A stretch of DNA of 64,000 nt from Mesorhizobium tianshanense (GTDB lineage: Bacteria; Pseudomonadota; Alphaproteobacteria; Rhizobiales; Rhizobiaceae): the NCBI RefSeq assembly GCF_007830515.1, contig NZ_VLKT01000032.1, positions 1 through 64,000 of the forward strand, in the 5' to 3' direction. Below are positions 7,996-16,964 of the stretch, one piece after another; positions within the stretch are counted from its first letter, which is position 1; every line of letters starts with the position of its first letter. A program made the translations under genes and the position numbers. The notes under the pieces are model-generated. The model saw nothing but the letters and a program-made list of their open reading frames with translations. It did not search any database and was not told the origin of the DNA.

Positions 7996-9096
7996 ATGCA
8001 ACCTACACCTTTGCCTAGCGAGCCCCTCAGTCGTTCACTCGTTCATGATTTTCCCGGCGGATATTGGCGCTATGGTATCACCGATCATGTTCTGCTGGTA
8101 AATCTATACTTTCCGCCCCATGGTTTCTATACCGCGCTTGGCGAGCGGCTTCCCGAGCTCATCAGTTGCTATCCGTCACCGCAGCCACATCTTGCTGAGC
8201 AGTTGGGCAGCTTGATTTCCCAAGATCCGCGGAACCTCGCTGTTGGCAATGGCGTTGCGGAACTGATTCATGCGAGCATCCAAGCGCTAAACTGGCGCTT
8301 AGCCGTTCCGACACCGACCTTCAATCCATACGAGCAGGTGGTGTCGCCCGAACGACTGGCGCGGTTTCCTTTACCTGCTCCGGACTTCGAGCTCGATGTC
8401 GAGAAGTTCGCCTGGCATGCAATAGCGCATAACGCCGACGCGGTCGTTGTCATTTCGCCGAACAATCCAACCTCTAGGGGAGTTTTGCGGCAGGAGCTTC
8501 TCGACCTCACAAAAATACTTTTAGCGCGAAATATTCGAATCATCGTCGATGAATCGTTCGTCGAATTCACCCCAGAGGGTGCATCCGGAAGTATCGAGGA
8601 CAGAGTCCAAGAATATCCAAACCTGGTGATATTCAAAAGCCTCGGGAAGATATTCGGCGTTTGCGGACTACGTCTCGGTTACATGCTCGCAAGCGATCAA
8701 AAGCTGATATCATCCGTGCGGAGAAATTTGCCAGCTTGGAATGTAAGTACTTTAGGAGAGTTTTTCCTCCACGCTCTGCCGAGCTACCAGCGCGAAGCGG
8801 AGGAAAGCTGGACTCAGGTGCGCCGGGATCGCGACCAGCTCTATTCAGAACTCGCAAAGATCCCTGATATGCATGTACTTCGGCCCGATGCAAACTTCGT
8901 CTTCTGCCGCCTTCCAGATGATTGGCCAGATGGAGCCGCGCTCGCGGAAAAGCTCCTTGCGCACCATCGGGTCCTGATTCGCCACAGCGGGGCTAAAACG
9001 CTCAGCAATGGAACTCGGTACCTGCGTATTGCTGCGCGGACGTTCGACGAAAACAGGCTTCTTGTAGAGCGCCTTCAGGAGGTCGCCGAAACGTAG
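7996..9096 (+). CDS. HisC/CobD-like PLP-dependent enzyme
   Basis: This 366-aa fold-type I PLP protein is nearest to histidinol-phosphate aminotransferase and threonine-phosphate decarboxylase (CobD). SPNNPTSRG and IIVDESFVEF carry the cofactor-contacting Asn and Asp. Lys218 in FKSLGKIFGVCGLRLGY binds PLP. ATG 7996 follows ATGGAGGCC at a good distance. CobD-type enzymes decarboxylate a phosphorylated amino acid, so this protein could decarboxylate phosphonoalanine (giving 2-aminoethylphosphonate) or transaminate a phosphonate aldehyde or an acceptor. The sequence does not settle which. It is the last intact plus-strand gene of the NifA-controlled operon. Confidence 0.75.
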   Translation: MQPTPLPSEPLSRSLVHDFPGGYWRYGITDHVLLVNLYFPPHGFYTALGERLPELISCYPSPQPHLAEQLGSLISQDPRNLAVGNGVAELIHASIQALNWRLAVPTPTFNPYEQVVSPERLARFPLPAPDFELDVEKFAWHAIAHNADAVVVISPNNPTSRGVLRQELLDLTKILLARNIRIIVDESFVEFTPEGASGSIEDRVQEYPNLVIFKSLGKIFGVCGLRLGYMLASDQKLISSVRRNLPAWNVSTLGEFFLHALPSYQREAEESWTQVRRDRDQLYSELAKIPDMHVLRPDANFVFCRLPDDWPDGAALAEKLLAHHRVLIRHSGAKTLSNGTRYLRIAARTFDENRLLVERLQEVAET

Positions 9097-9122
9097 TGTC
9101 GGTACGAAACGGAGAAAGAAAA

Positions 9123-9296
9123 ATGGCAATCCAATGGAAAATCCAGCGTGTCCCAGGTGTGGCCCCGGGGGAGAAGCTCGGGATCGGCTTTTGGTCCCGC
9201 TGACAGCGGTCGCGACCGCCGGCGTATACAACGGCGACATCGCCGAGCAAACAGGGCTGGATCGATAGTTGCAGGAACAAGGGACTGGCAAGTAGA
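9123..9296 (+). pseudogene. Short frameshifted ORF at the end of the phosphonate operon
   Basis: ATG 9123 follows GGAGAAAGAAAA and opens a 26-residue peptide ending GEKLGIGFWSR-stop. Removing one base would extend it through LTAVATAGVYNGDIAEQTG to a stop near 9266. This looks like a small decayed gene whose family I do not recognise. I see no convincing gene from there to 9529. Confidence 0.25.
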
Positions 9297-9529
9297 ATCT
9301 CCTTTCCATCTCAATCTATCTCAGCGACGTCAAAGAGAAGCTTTCGACGATATCTGGGTGGAGTGGAGTGGAACCTGCCCATTGGCCTCAGCGCGCATGC
9401 GTCCAAGCCGAGCTGGAACATGGCATACGAGTGGTTGTCGCGTTGGAAAGGCGCAACAGGCATCGGCGCATCACGCTCATGGTCGCCTTTTCCTTCGTCG
9501 AAGGCTTGCCTCCGCCCAAACATGTGGCC

Positions 9530-11002
9530 CTACCATTCCGCCGTTCCGCTCTCGATGTAGGTCGAGGCTCCGACCTGGACACGCCGAAGAACCTGCCTGA
9601 AACGGCCAAGCCCCGCATCAAAAGCTTCACTGCGACTTTCGGGGGCGGCCTTCTGACCTGGCTCCACAACTTCGGTCAGAACCCGGCCGGTCATGCTTTC
9701 CGGCTGCGCTATCTCCAAGAGGTGCAGAATGGTCGGTGCGAAATCGCAGATCCCAGATGGGACCACGGAAACGGCCCCCTGCCCGGGGAAAGCCGAACCG
9801 GCAACAACACCGAGGGCGACCAGTTCCCTAGGATGAAGACCACCATGAACGCCGAGGCCTGCACGGCGGCTGTTTTCGTAGAACGTGCCGCCGACAAGGC
9901 CGAATGGATCGACACTGTCATTCGCGCGGAAGCAAAAGGACACGTCCGGCGCGCGGACATGATCGATGAAAACAAGGTGGCTGCCGAGACTGCCGAGGGC
10001 GATGCCCTCGATATCATTCTTAGCGCGGGTAAAGACCGGCCCGCACCACGGCTCGCCGGTGATCGTGGCCACGATCCGAGCGATCCGTTCGTCGCTTGGG
10101 TCAGGGAGATAGAGCGCGCCGACCTGCCCGGGCACCACCACGACATCGACATCCGGTGCGGGTGCCGTACCGGGTCGGTAGCCCGCATCGCGCAGGCGCT
10201 CGACGACCGAAACCTGGGTATGACCCGTGATGTGTCCGTGGTCGGAGATCGCGATGATCTGTACGCCTTCAGCACGTCCCTCCGCTTCCCACCAGTCGAG
10301 CACCCGGCCAAACTGGCGGTCGCAATGCGCGATGATGGCCCGAGTCACCTCAGCGCCTGTGCCGTGGAAGTGCGAGCTGAGGTCTGGCTCGCCGTAGGAG
10401 AGGACCGTGACGTCCGACCGATATTTCGGCCAAATGACATCGAGAAATGCTGAAGTGATCCAGTCTTGGCCGGCCTTGTCAGGCTTAGTGCTGGGCGGTT
10501 TCGGCGGCAACGGCCCCACAAGCTCTTCGGCTTCAGCCAGCAGATCGTCCGGCGTGCAGGCCTCGCGGAAATGCCCCGAGAGCCGAACATGCCCGAAATC
10601 CTCCGCCTTGTGGTGGAAAAAGCGCGTTGTGCCGGGCGAGTTGGTGGCCAAGACGGCAAGACTCCGACCGGCCGAAGCGAGGATTTCCCCCAGTGTCTGT
10701 GTGGACATCAGCCGCCCACCGCTTTCCAGGTCAAGCTTGCGCAGGAGAACCGCGTCTGCTGTGTCGATGTAGCGGGACGGAGTGACTGAACGGTCGACAT
10801 ATATGTTCCCAACCATGCCGTGCCGGCTCGTGGTCGAACCGGTCACCAAGCTGGGAAAGGCCGAGCGGGTTTCGCTTGGATAGACCGTGCGATGGTTCGA
10901 CAGAGTGATGCCTTGGGCCTGTAGACGGCAGAGGTTCGGCGTCAGGTCGGGTGCGACTAGGTCAGGGCGCAGGCCGTCGAAACTGACGATGAGGAAGCGC
11001 AT
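9530..11002 (-). CDS. Alkaline phosphatase superfamily phosphodiesterase / phosphonate ester hydrolase
   Basis: This 490-aa hydrolase belongs to the nucleotide pyrophosphatase/phosphodiesterase and phosphonoacetate hydrolase group. The metal ligand and nucleophile regions are MRFLIVSFDG (Asp9) and YPSETRSAFPSLVTG (candidate nucleophile Thr45). Further metal sites are EPDLSSHFHG, AISDHGH and a late VHGGLHPREL. I place the start at ATG 11002, where homology begins, rather than at the longer in-frame start 11056. There is no clear signal peptide, so it is probably cytosolic. As the last gene of the uptake operon it probably releases a free phosphonate from an imported ester. Direct C-P cleavage of the phosphonoacetate hydrolase kind is the alternative. 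Confidence 0.8.
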   Translation of the reverse strand: MRFLIVSFDGLRPDLVAPDLTPNLCRLQAQGITLSNHRTVYPSETRSAFPSLVTGSTTSRHGMVGNIYVDRSVTPSRYIDTADAVLLRKLDLESGGRLMSTQTLGEILASAGRSLAVLATNSPGTTRFFHHKAEDFGHVRLSGHFREACTPDDLLAEAEELVGPLPPKPPSTKPDKAGQDWITSAFLDVIWPKYRSDVTVLSYGEPDLSSHFHGTGAEVTRAIIAHCDRQFGRVLDWWEAEGRAEGVQIIAISDHGHITGHTQVSVVERLRDAGYRPGTAPAPDVDVVVVPGQVGALYLPDPSDERIARIVATITGEPWCGPVFTRAKNDIEGIALGSLGSHLVFIDHVRAPDVSFCFRANDSVDPFGLVGGTFYENSRRAGLGVHGGLHPRELVALGVVAGSAFPGQGAVSVVPSGICDFAPTILHLLEIAQPESMTGRVLTEVVEPGQKAAPESRSEAFDAGLGRFRQVLRRVQVGASTYIESGTAEW

Positions 11003-11019
11003 ACCGTGTATCTCGCAGT

Positions 11020-11265
11020 TCACGTTGACAAAGACGCCATTTCGCAGCAGTCGCATATCGCGAGGTCACGCGACAAAGACCAGAATGGTTCGGAAGACTC
11101 GGCGCCGATAATGAATTGATTTTCCAACATGAACGCTCCGAGACCGCGGACATACCAGGGCCACTCATATGGGAGCACCATGCCGGGCTCAATTTCCGTC
11201 GTTTCGTTCGAGCAACCGATTGCCCCACGCTCCAATACAATCGTTTCATTTGTGAAACCTTGCAT
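11020..11265 (-). CDS. Small unknown protein in the phosphonate uptake operon
   Basis: This 81-residue ORF starts at ATG 11265, with AGAGGA about 12 bases upstream. It fills the gap between the permease and the hydrolase genes. It is acidic and Trp/Cys-containing (EWPWYVRGLGAF, CDCCEMAS) with no transmembrane segment or recognised domain. Its good ribosome site and tight fit in the operon argue that it is translated. Confidence 0.5.
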   Translation of the reverse strand: MQGFTNETIVLERGAIGCSNETTEIEPGMVLPYEWPWYVRGLGAFMLENQFIIGAESSEPFWSLSRDLAICDCCEMASLST

Positions 11266-11318
11266 CTGTTTGATCCTCTTGTCCCTGATGAGGCGGCAGC
11301 CTTCGCTGCGTTCCCACG

Positions 11319-12188
11319 TTACTGCAGTCCCTTGTCCAACCGGTCGCGCAGCCAGTCGCCCAACAGGCTGATGGAGAGGGTCGTCGTAACGATCAGCGCA
11401 GCTGGCGCAAACATGATCCATGGCGCACGTGTCATATACTCCCGGCCATAGCCGAGCATGTTTCCGAGGCTCGTCATCGGGGGCTGAACGCCAAGGCCCA
11501 GAAAGGACAGGCTGCTTTCCATGAGGATGATCTCCGGGAAGGTCAGTGTCATGGAAACAATGAGCGTCGATGAGATATTCGGGAGGATGTGCCGCAGATA
11601 TACCTGCATTGGGCTCGCACCCAATTGACGGGCGGCGCCGGCGTAGCCTTGCGCACTGGCGGCGATCGCAAGCCCGCGTGCGATACGGGCATAGCGCTCC
11701 CAGCCGTAAAGCCCCATCAGTCCAATGAACAACGGCAAAGCGTTCCCGAAAAACGCAAGGACCGACAGGGAAAGGATGAGGAATGGCATGGCTGCCTGGA
11801 AGTCAGCGAGCATCAGGATGAACTGTTCGACCCGACCTCGAAAGTGGGCCGCCGCAAAGCCCATGGTCGTGCCGAAGCACGCCGAAATCAGCGTTGCCGC
11901 CAGAGCGACCAGAACTGAGATACGAACGGACACGATCAATCGCGATAGAATATCGCGTCCCAGTTCGTCCGTTCCAAGCAGATGCTGCGGATGGAATGGC
12001 GAAGCCAACCGGTTTGGCAGATCAAGAGCGGTGTATCGGTACGGAGCGATTTGATCGGCGAGCAGCGCTATACCAATGACAAAAACAATCCAGAGCAGGC
12101 TGGCGATGACGGTGAATGGGATTGGTTGGTGTTCGGTGTTCTTCCGCGTGCCAGCTGCCGTTTCGCTCACTTTTTCCATCATGTTCAT
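11319..12188 (-). CDS. ABC transporter permease, dipeptide type (DppC-like)
   Basis: This 289-aa inner-membrane permease has an N-terminal helix followed by a BPD_transp_1 domain with about five more helices. LLGTDELGRDILSRL is the DppC/OppC landmark, and the EAA loop reads ARQLGASPMQVYLRHILPN. The start follows CCGGAGGAC and lies 2 bp after the preceding gene. It pairs with the DppB-like permease to import the operon's ligand, probably a polar phosphonate derivative rather than a peptide. Confidence 0.9.
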   Translation of the reverse strand: MNMMEKVSETAAGTRKNTEHQPIPFTVIASLLWIVFVIGIALLADQIAPYRYTALDLPNRLASPFHPQHLLGTDELGRDILSRLIVSVRISVLVALAATLISACFGTTMGFAAAHFRGRVEQFILMLADFQAAMPFLILSLSVLAFFGNALPLFIGLMGLYGWERYARIARGLAIAASAQGYAGAARQLGASPMQVYLRHILPNISSTLIVSMTLTFPEIILMESSLSFLGLGVQPPMTSLGNMLGYGREYMTRAPWIMFAPAALIVTTTLSISLLGDWLRDRLDKGLQ

Positions 12189-12190
12189 TC

Positions 12191-13126
12191 TCAGTGTCCT
12201 CCGGAGGAGTTGGCTTCGGCCAGGCGCGGGTCGAGGAAGCCGTAGAGGAAGTCCACGATGAGATTGGAAAGCACCATTGCGACGGCGACCAGCAGGAGAA
12301 TGCATTGCACGACCGCCAGATCGCGGGCTGTCACCGACACGACCAGCAGATTGCCGACACCCGGCCAGGAGAACACGCTCTCGACCACAACCGAACCCGC
12401 AATCAGATTGCCAACCATGAAGCCGACAATGGTAACGGTTGGAATCGCGGCGTTCGGCAGCGCGTGACCACGCACAACCGCGGCCCAGGGGATTCCCTTT
12501 GCGCTGGCGGTACGGATGTAGGGCTGCCCCAGCACCTCCAGCATTGCACTTCGAACGAATCGGGCAAGCACCGCGGCGCCGCCAACGCCTAGAGTGATGA
12601 TCGGCAGGATGAGATGCTGCAAACTGCCGGTGCCGCCGGTCGGCAGCCAGGCAAACCAGATTGCAAGGACTTGAACCAATACGAGGCCGAGGACAAAGCT
12701 TGGTACCGTATAACCTGCGACCGCCGTGACCATGACGGCGCGGTCAATGGCGCTGTCCCTATGCAAAGCGGCATAGATACCGGCTGGAATGCCAATCGCC
12801 AACTTCATCAGGAGCGCAGGCAGGGTCAGCATGAGGGTCGCCGGGATACGTCCCAGGACAAGATCAAGCGCGGGCCCGCCTCCACGCATCGAACGGCCGA
12901 ACTCGCCTTGAAAGATTGCTGCGAAGTAATGGAGATACTGCATCCAAAGTGGCTGATCCAGATCCCACTCCCGGCGAAAGGCGGCCATGGCCTCGGGCGA
13001 GGCGTCGTCCCCCATGATGCTGCGGGCCGGATCTCCCGAGAGCCTGAGCACGATGAAGGCGAACGTGACCACCAGCGCGACTGTCAGAACGGCACGTAAG
13101 ACACGGATAGCAAAAAACCGAAACAT
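12191..13126 (-). CDS. ABC transporter permease, dipeptide type (DppB-like)
   Basis: This 311-aa membrane permease starts MFRFFAIRVLRAVLTV, a typical DppB/OppB N-terminus. It has a periplasmic loop with DPARSIMG and LDQPLWMQYLHY, then six helices. The EAA motif is RTASAKGIPWAAVVRGHALPN. ATG 13126 overlaps the stop of the ATPase gene (ATGA), which fixes the start. Confidence 0.92.
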   Translation of the reverse strand: MFRFFAIRVLRAVLTVALVVTFAFIVLRLSGDPARSIMGDDASPEAMAAFRREWDLDQPLWMQYLHYFAAIFQGEFGRSMRGGGPALDLVLGRIPATLMLTLPALLMKLAIGIPAGIYAALHRDSAIDRAVMVTAVAGYTVPSFVLGLVLVQVLAIWFAWLPTGGTGSLQHLILPIITLGVGGAAVLARFVRSAMLEVLGQPYIRTASAKGIPWAAVVRGHALPNAAIPTVTIVGFMVGNLIAGSVVVESVFSWPGVGNLLVVSVTARDLAVVQCILLLVAVAMVLSNLIVDFLYGFLDPRLAEANSSGGH

Positions 13127-14118
13127 CAGGATCCAACCTCCTTGGTCGGCGGGTTGGTATGCACGGCATGACAGGCAACGGAGCGTCCGTCCGGCAGAGT
13201 TGAGAATGTGGGGGAGACCCTCACGCACTCCGGCCGCGCGATGGCACAGCGAGGGTGGAACGCGCAGCCGGTCGGACGGGCTGCAGGGTTGGGTGGTTCA
13301 CCTTTGAGTATGATGCGCTCGCGGGTGCGCCGGCCTGCAACAGGTACCGCTGAGACAAGCGCCTTAGTATAGGGGTGGGTGGGGCTCGAGAGCAGAAGAT
13401 GTGTCTCGCCAAATTCGACGATACGGCCGAGATACATCACAGCCATACGCTGACTGACCTGGCGAACCACTTTCAGATCATGACTGATGAAGAGGAGACT
13501 GAGACGCAATTCCTTCTGAAGGTCCATGAGGACGTTCACGACCTGGGCCTGGATCGAAACGTCGAGAGCCGAGACCGGCTCGTCGCAGACCAGCAACGCC
13601 GGTTGCATGATCAGCGCCCGAGCAAGAACAGCACGCTGACGCTGCCCACCCGACAGTTGATAAGGCAGGCTCGTGGCATGACTCGCATTCAGGCCAACCG
13701 CGTCGAGCATAGCCAGCGCTTTGTTGTTACGCTTCGATGCAGACCCGATGTCATGGATGTCCAGTGGTTCCCGGACCTGATCAATGATCGACAGTCGGCG
13801 GTCCAGCGCAGCGAGCGGATCCTGGTAGATCATTTGCATTTGCGCTCGCATACGGCGCCACGCTGGTGTATCGGCGGCCGGCAGTTCAGTACCGCGGAAG
13901 AGCACATATCCGCTGTTCGGCCGTTCAAGGCCGAGCGCGATCCGTCCTGTGGTTGATTTTCCCGAACCGGATTCGCCGACGAGAGCCAGCGTCTGCCCCT
14001 CTTTCAGAGACAGTGAGACTTCATCGACAGCATGGACAGGCACTTTTTTTCCGAAGAGACCCTGCCGCGTCGAATAGCTGCGCGAAATGCCGTGCAGGTC
14101 AAGAATGCTTGCAGTCAT
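13126..14118 (-). CDS. ABC transporter ATP-binding protein (DppF-like)
   Basis: This 330-aa cytosolic ATPase contains Walker A GESGSGKST (about 49-57), Q-loop MIYQDP, signature LSGGQRQR, Walker B LLVCDEPVSALD and switch His ISHDL. It also has the oligopeptide-transporter C-terminal domain with GCAFHPRC. It overlaps the upstream ATPase gene by 4 bp and the downstream permease by 3 bp. Confidence 0.93.
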   Translation of the reverse strand: MTASILDLHGISRSYSTRQGLFGKKVPVHAVDEVSLSLKEGQTLALVGESGSGKSTTGRIALGLERPNSGYVLFRGTELPAADTPAWRRMRAQMQMIYQDPLAALDRRLSIIDQVREPLDIHDIGSASKRNNKALAMLDAVGLNASHATSLPYQLSGGQRQRAVLARALIMQPALLVCDEPVSALDVSIQAQVVNVLMDLQKELRLSLLFISHDLKVVRQVSQRMAVMYLGRIVEFGETHLLLSSPTHPYTKALVSAVPVAGRRTRERIILKGEPPNPAARPTGCAFHPRCAIARPECVRVSPTFSTLPDGRSVACHAVHTNPPTKEVGS

Positions 14119-15188
14119 GCCAGCACGCTTGTCTTGAGTTTTAAGGGCTGCTGGGCCTCCGTGGCGGGCCCTGCTATGCAGGCGGAGAAGCGGCCGGCTT
14201 CGGTTTGCGCGAGTGGCGGAATGGTTACTTCACAAACCGCCATACGTTGCGGACAACGGGGCGCAAACGGGCACCCCGGAGGCATGGTTGCCGGCTCCGG
14301 CACCTGCCCCTCGATGGGAATGAGCCGTCGCAACGCGCCTTCGAAAGGCGGCAAGGCCGCAAGAAGCCCCTGCGTATAGGGATGCCGCGGACTTGCAAAA
14401 ATCGATTCTGACGGCGCCGTCTCGACGACGAGGCCGCCATACATGACCATAATGCGTTCGCAGGTTTCGGAAACGACGCCGAGATCGTGGCTGATGAGAA
14501 CAAGAGCCATGCCCGTCTCGCGCCGAACGGTGGTCAAGAGGTCCAGTATCTGGGCCTGGATTGTCGCGTCGAGCGCGGTGGTCGGCTCGTCGGCAACCAG
14601 GACGTCCGGCTTCCCGGCGAGCGCCGTGGCGATCATGACCCGCTGGTTCTGACCGCCGGACAGTTCATGGGGATAGGCGTCGAAGCGACGTCCCGCGTCC
14701 GGCAGGCCAACGAGCTCAAAAAGACGTTTTGCCTCGGCCCGGATGCTCGATCCTGACAGCCCCTGATGTCGAGCGAGAACTTCGCCAACCTGCCGACCAA
14801 TTCGGATGACAGGATTGAGCGCGCTCGACGGATCCTGGAAGATCATCGCCACGCGTCCGCCCCTGATCCGGTCGAGCCGCATCGCTGCTGCGCCACGTAG
14901 TTCTTCCCCGTCCAGCCGAATGCTTCCCGACACGGTAGCCGTGCGAGGCAGAAGCCCGAGCGCGGCAAGCCAGGTAACGGACTTGCCGCTACCTGATTCG
15001 CCTACAATGCCGATTGACTCGCCCCGTGCGACCGTGAGGTCGATCCCCCGAATTACCTGGACGCCGCTGAAGTCGACGGTGAGGCCTTCGATCGTGAGCA
15101 ACGGTTGCGACGACCAAGCCGCCGGCAAAGCGGATGCTGGTGCGGTGCCGGCGAGATTTGCCATCGCCGTCCCTGCTCGCGTGGTCAT
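14115..15188 (-). CDS. ABC transporter ATP-binding protein (DppD-like)
   Basis: This 357-aa ATPase has Walker A GESGSGKSV, Q-loop MIFQDPSSALNP, signature LSGGQNQRV, Walker B VLVADEPTTALD and the C-terminal oligopeptide domain (PPGCPFAPRCPQ). In Walker A the usual Thr after Ser is Val, as in many DppD proteins. ATG 15188 overlaps the stop of the binding-protein gene, so I chose it over a longer in-frame start. Confidence 0.92.
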   Translation of the reverse strand: MTTRAGTAMANLAGTAPASALPAAWSSQPLLTIEGLTVDFSGVQVIRGIDLTVARGESIGIVGESGSGKSVTWLAALGLLPRTATVSGSIRLDGEELRGAAAMRLDRIRGGRVAMIFQDPSSALNPVIRIGRQVGEVLARHQGLSGSSIRAEAKRLFELVGLPDAGRRFDAYPHELSGGQNQRVMIATALAGKPDVLVADEPTTALDATIQAQILDLLTTVRRETGMALVLISHDLGVVSETCERIMVMYGGLVVETAPSESIFASPRHPYTQGLLAALPPFEGALRRLIPIEGQVPEPATMPPGCPFAPRCPQRMAVCEVTIPPLAQTEAGRFSACIAGPATEAQQPLKLKTSVLA

Positions 15189-16753
15189 CAGTTTTGCGTG
15201 TGGGCGGCGTTGAAGGGACCGAAGTTCAGGTCGAGTGTCTGCCCCGGGACCCAGGCGATATCCTTGCGCTTGCCATAGAACTGACCGGAACCGTGGAGGA
15301 TCACGCAAGGTGGATCTTCCCGGTCGACGATCTCGAGCATCCGGCGGATGATCGACCGGCGCGCCTGTGGATCGGCGGTTTCCTTGAGCTTTTCGCCAAG
15401 TCCGAAATATTCTTCATTGCTCCAGATACCCTCTTTGACGTTCCCCCCAGATGATCCGAAGACGCGCCAAGCGTGGCCGAGCGGGTCCGGGAAGGTAGCG
15501 GTGTTTGAACTGTCGAAGATTGCGTTTATCGGCTTGCTCCCGATCTGGGCGAAGTTCTCCATCATCTGGAGTTCGACATTGATGCCGACGGCCCGCCACA
15601 TCTCGACCATGACCTGAGCGCCGGCCACCTGATTGGGATAATAGTTGTTGAGCAATCGGTAGGTGATTGTTTCACCATTGTAGCCGCTCTCGCGTAGGAG
15701 TTGACGCGCCAAGTCGGGGTCGTATGCGAGACCGGGGAAGTCCTCGATATACGCATCGCCGAAGCTGGGGAGTTGGTAGCCGTTGGGAATGAGCAGCTTG
15801 TCTTGCCAGAGCGCCTGGACGATAGCCTCTCTGTCGATCGCGAGGCTGAGGGCGCGGCGCACGCCTACCTTGCCGAGGATCGGACCGGTCGTATCGATAT
15901 TCAGTGCGCGGATATTCTGAACGGGGCCGCCGGAGACTTCGAGTTCGGGGTGCTTCTCGATCTCCGAGAACATGTCGGGAGAGAGATCCGTGATGAAGTC
16001 CACTTCGCCTGCGATGAGCGCGTTCACCCGTGAAGCCAGTTCCGGGATGATCCTGAAATGAATCCCTTCTAAGGGCGGCAGCCCACCCCAGTAGTCATCG
16101 TGAGCAGCCAGAACGACTTCGACATCAAGAGATTGGCTGACGATCCGGTACGGGCCCGTTCCGACCGGCGCAGCCGTCCAGGCATCCCAGGAACCCGCCG
16201 CTCCGAAAGCACGCTTGCTGACGATTTCCGAGCCCCACGAGGCCAGCCGTTTCTCGAGCAATGCATCATCGCCTTTGGCATGAACGATGACGGTGTGGCT
16301 GTCGATGATCTCGACCTTTTCGATGGTGTCCAGAGTCTCCATGGCGGTGACCTTTCCTGCCATGTCTGGCCCAAGCAGGTGCTCAGGACTTAAAGTGAAG
16401 GCGACATCCTCAGCGGTGAACTCACCGTCATCATGGAACTTCACACCCTTGCGCAGGAAAAGACGAACTGACTTGGCGTTCACCCGTTCCCAACGCTCCG
16501 CAAGGGCCGGACGTAACGTCATAGCGGACGTCTGGTCGAAGGCGAGCAATGTGTCGAACATCTGCGGCGCTAGGCGCCGTGTCGCGGTGTGAGCGTACAA
16601 AACAGGCTCGACGGCGGGAGGGAAGCCGGACATGCCGATTCTAAGTGTCCGGCGAGCGGCGCCCTGGGCCTTCGCTGAAGGTACTCCAGTCATTGCCAGA
16701 AGACTGCTTGCCGCCCCGGCTACCAATAGATTGCGTCGCGTTATCGAAAACAT
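15188..16753 (-). CDS. Periplasmic solute-binding protein, family 5, Tat-exported
   Basis: This 521-aa extracytoplasmic binding protein of the dipeptide/oligopeptide (SBP_bac_5) family is the first gene of the leftward operon. The N-terminus ITRRNLLVAGAASSLLAM is a twin-arginine signal, with cleavage near AKAQGA. Family landmarks include LFLRKGVKFHDDGEFTAEDV and VGTGPYRIV. The start follows AGGAGCC. It should decide what the transporter takes up. Next to phosphonate-degrading enzymes, that is likely to be the exported phosphonate conjugate. Confidence 0.9.
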   Translation of the reverse strand: MFSITRRNLLVAGAASSLLAMTGVPSAKAQGAARRTLRIGMSGFPPAVEPVLYAHTATRRLAPQMFDTLLAFDQTSAMTLRPALAERWERVNAKSVRLFLRKGVKFHDDGEFTAEDVAFTLSPEHLLGPDMAGKVTAMETLDTIEKVEIIDSHTVIVHAKGDDALLEKRLASWGSEIVSKRAFGAAGSWDAWTAAPVGTGPYRIVSQSLDVEVVLAAHDDYWGGLPPLEGIHFRIIPELASRVNALIAGEVDFITDLSPDMFSEIEKHPELEVSGGPVQNIRALNIDTTGPILGKVGVRRALSLAIDREAIVQALWQDKLLIPNGYQLPSFGDAYIEDFPGLAYDPDLARQLLRESGYNGETITYRLLNNYYPNQVAGAQVMVEMWRAVGINVELQMMENFAQIGSKPINAIFDSSNTATFPDPLGHAWRVFGSSGGNVKEGIWSNEEYFGLGEKLKETADPQARRSIIRRMLEIVDREDPPCVILHGSGQFYGKRKDIAWVPGQTLDLNFGPFNAAHTQN

Positions 16754-16964
16754 GTGAGTACCTGGCTCCTGTGTAGCTTCGCGAAGCACGATGTCGCTTC
16801 GGGCTGTGGGATCTCTTTGTTTACGGCCATCGGCACTTCTCGGTGCCCGGCGAGAACGAGCGGGAGTACTCACTCTGATTGCTACAACAGCATGACAATC
16901 ATCGAATAATGCGATAACAAACACGCTCCTTTGGATGAATCCAGGAAGGCGGCTAAAACCGACC
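16754..16964. promoter_or_regulatory. Divergent control region between transporter operon and LysR gene
   Basis: This 211-bp intergenic region separates the leftward uptake operon from the rightward regulator/palBA genes. It holds GATTG-N14-CAATC at about 16877-16900, an interrupted dyad of the size LysR-type regulators use. I see no TGT-N10-ACA or -24/-12 element here, so this side seems to be controlled by the regulator and not by NifA. Confidence 0.4.

Noticed and set aside
9311-9523. 70-codon ORF after the phosphodiesterase gene
   Set aside because: No convincing ribosome site or domain, and overlapping frames on the other strand are equally open.
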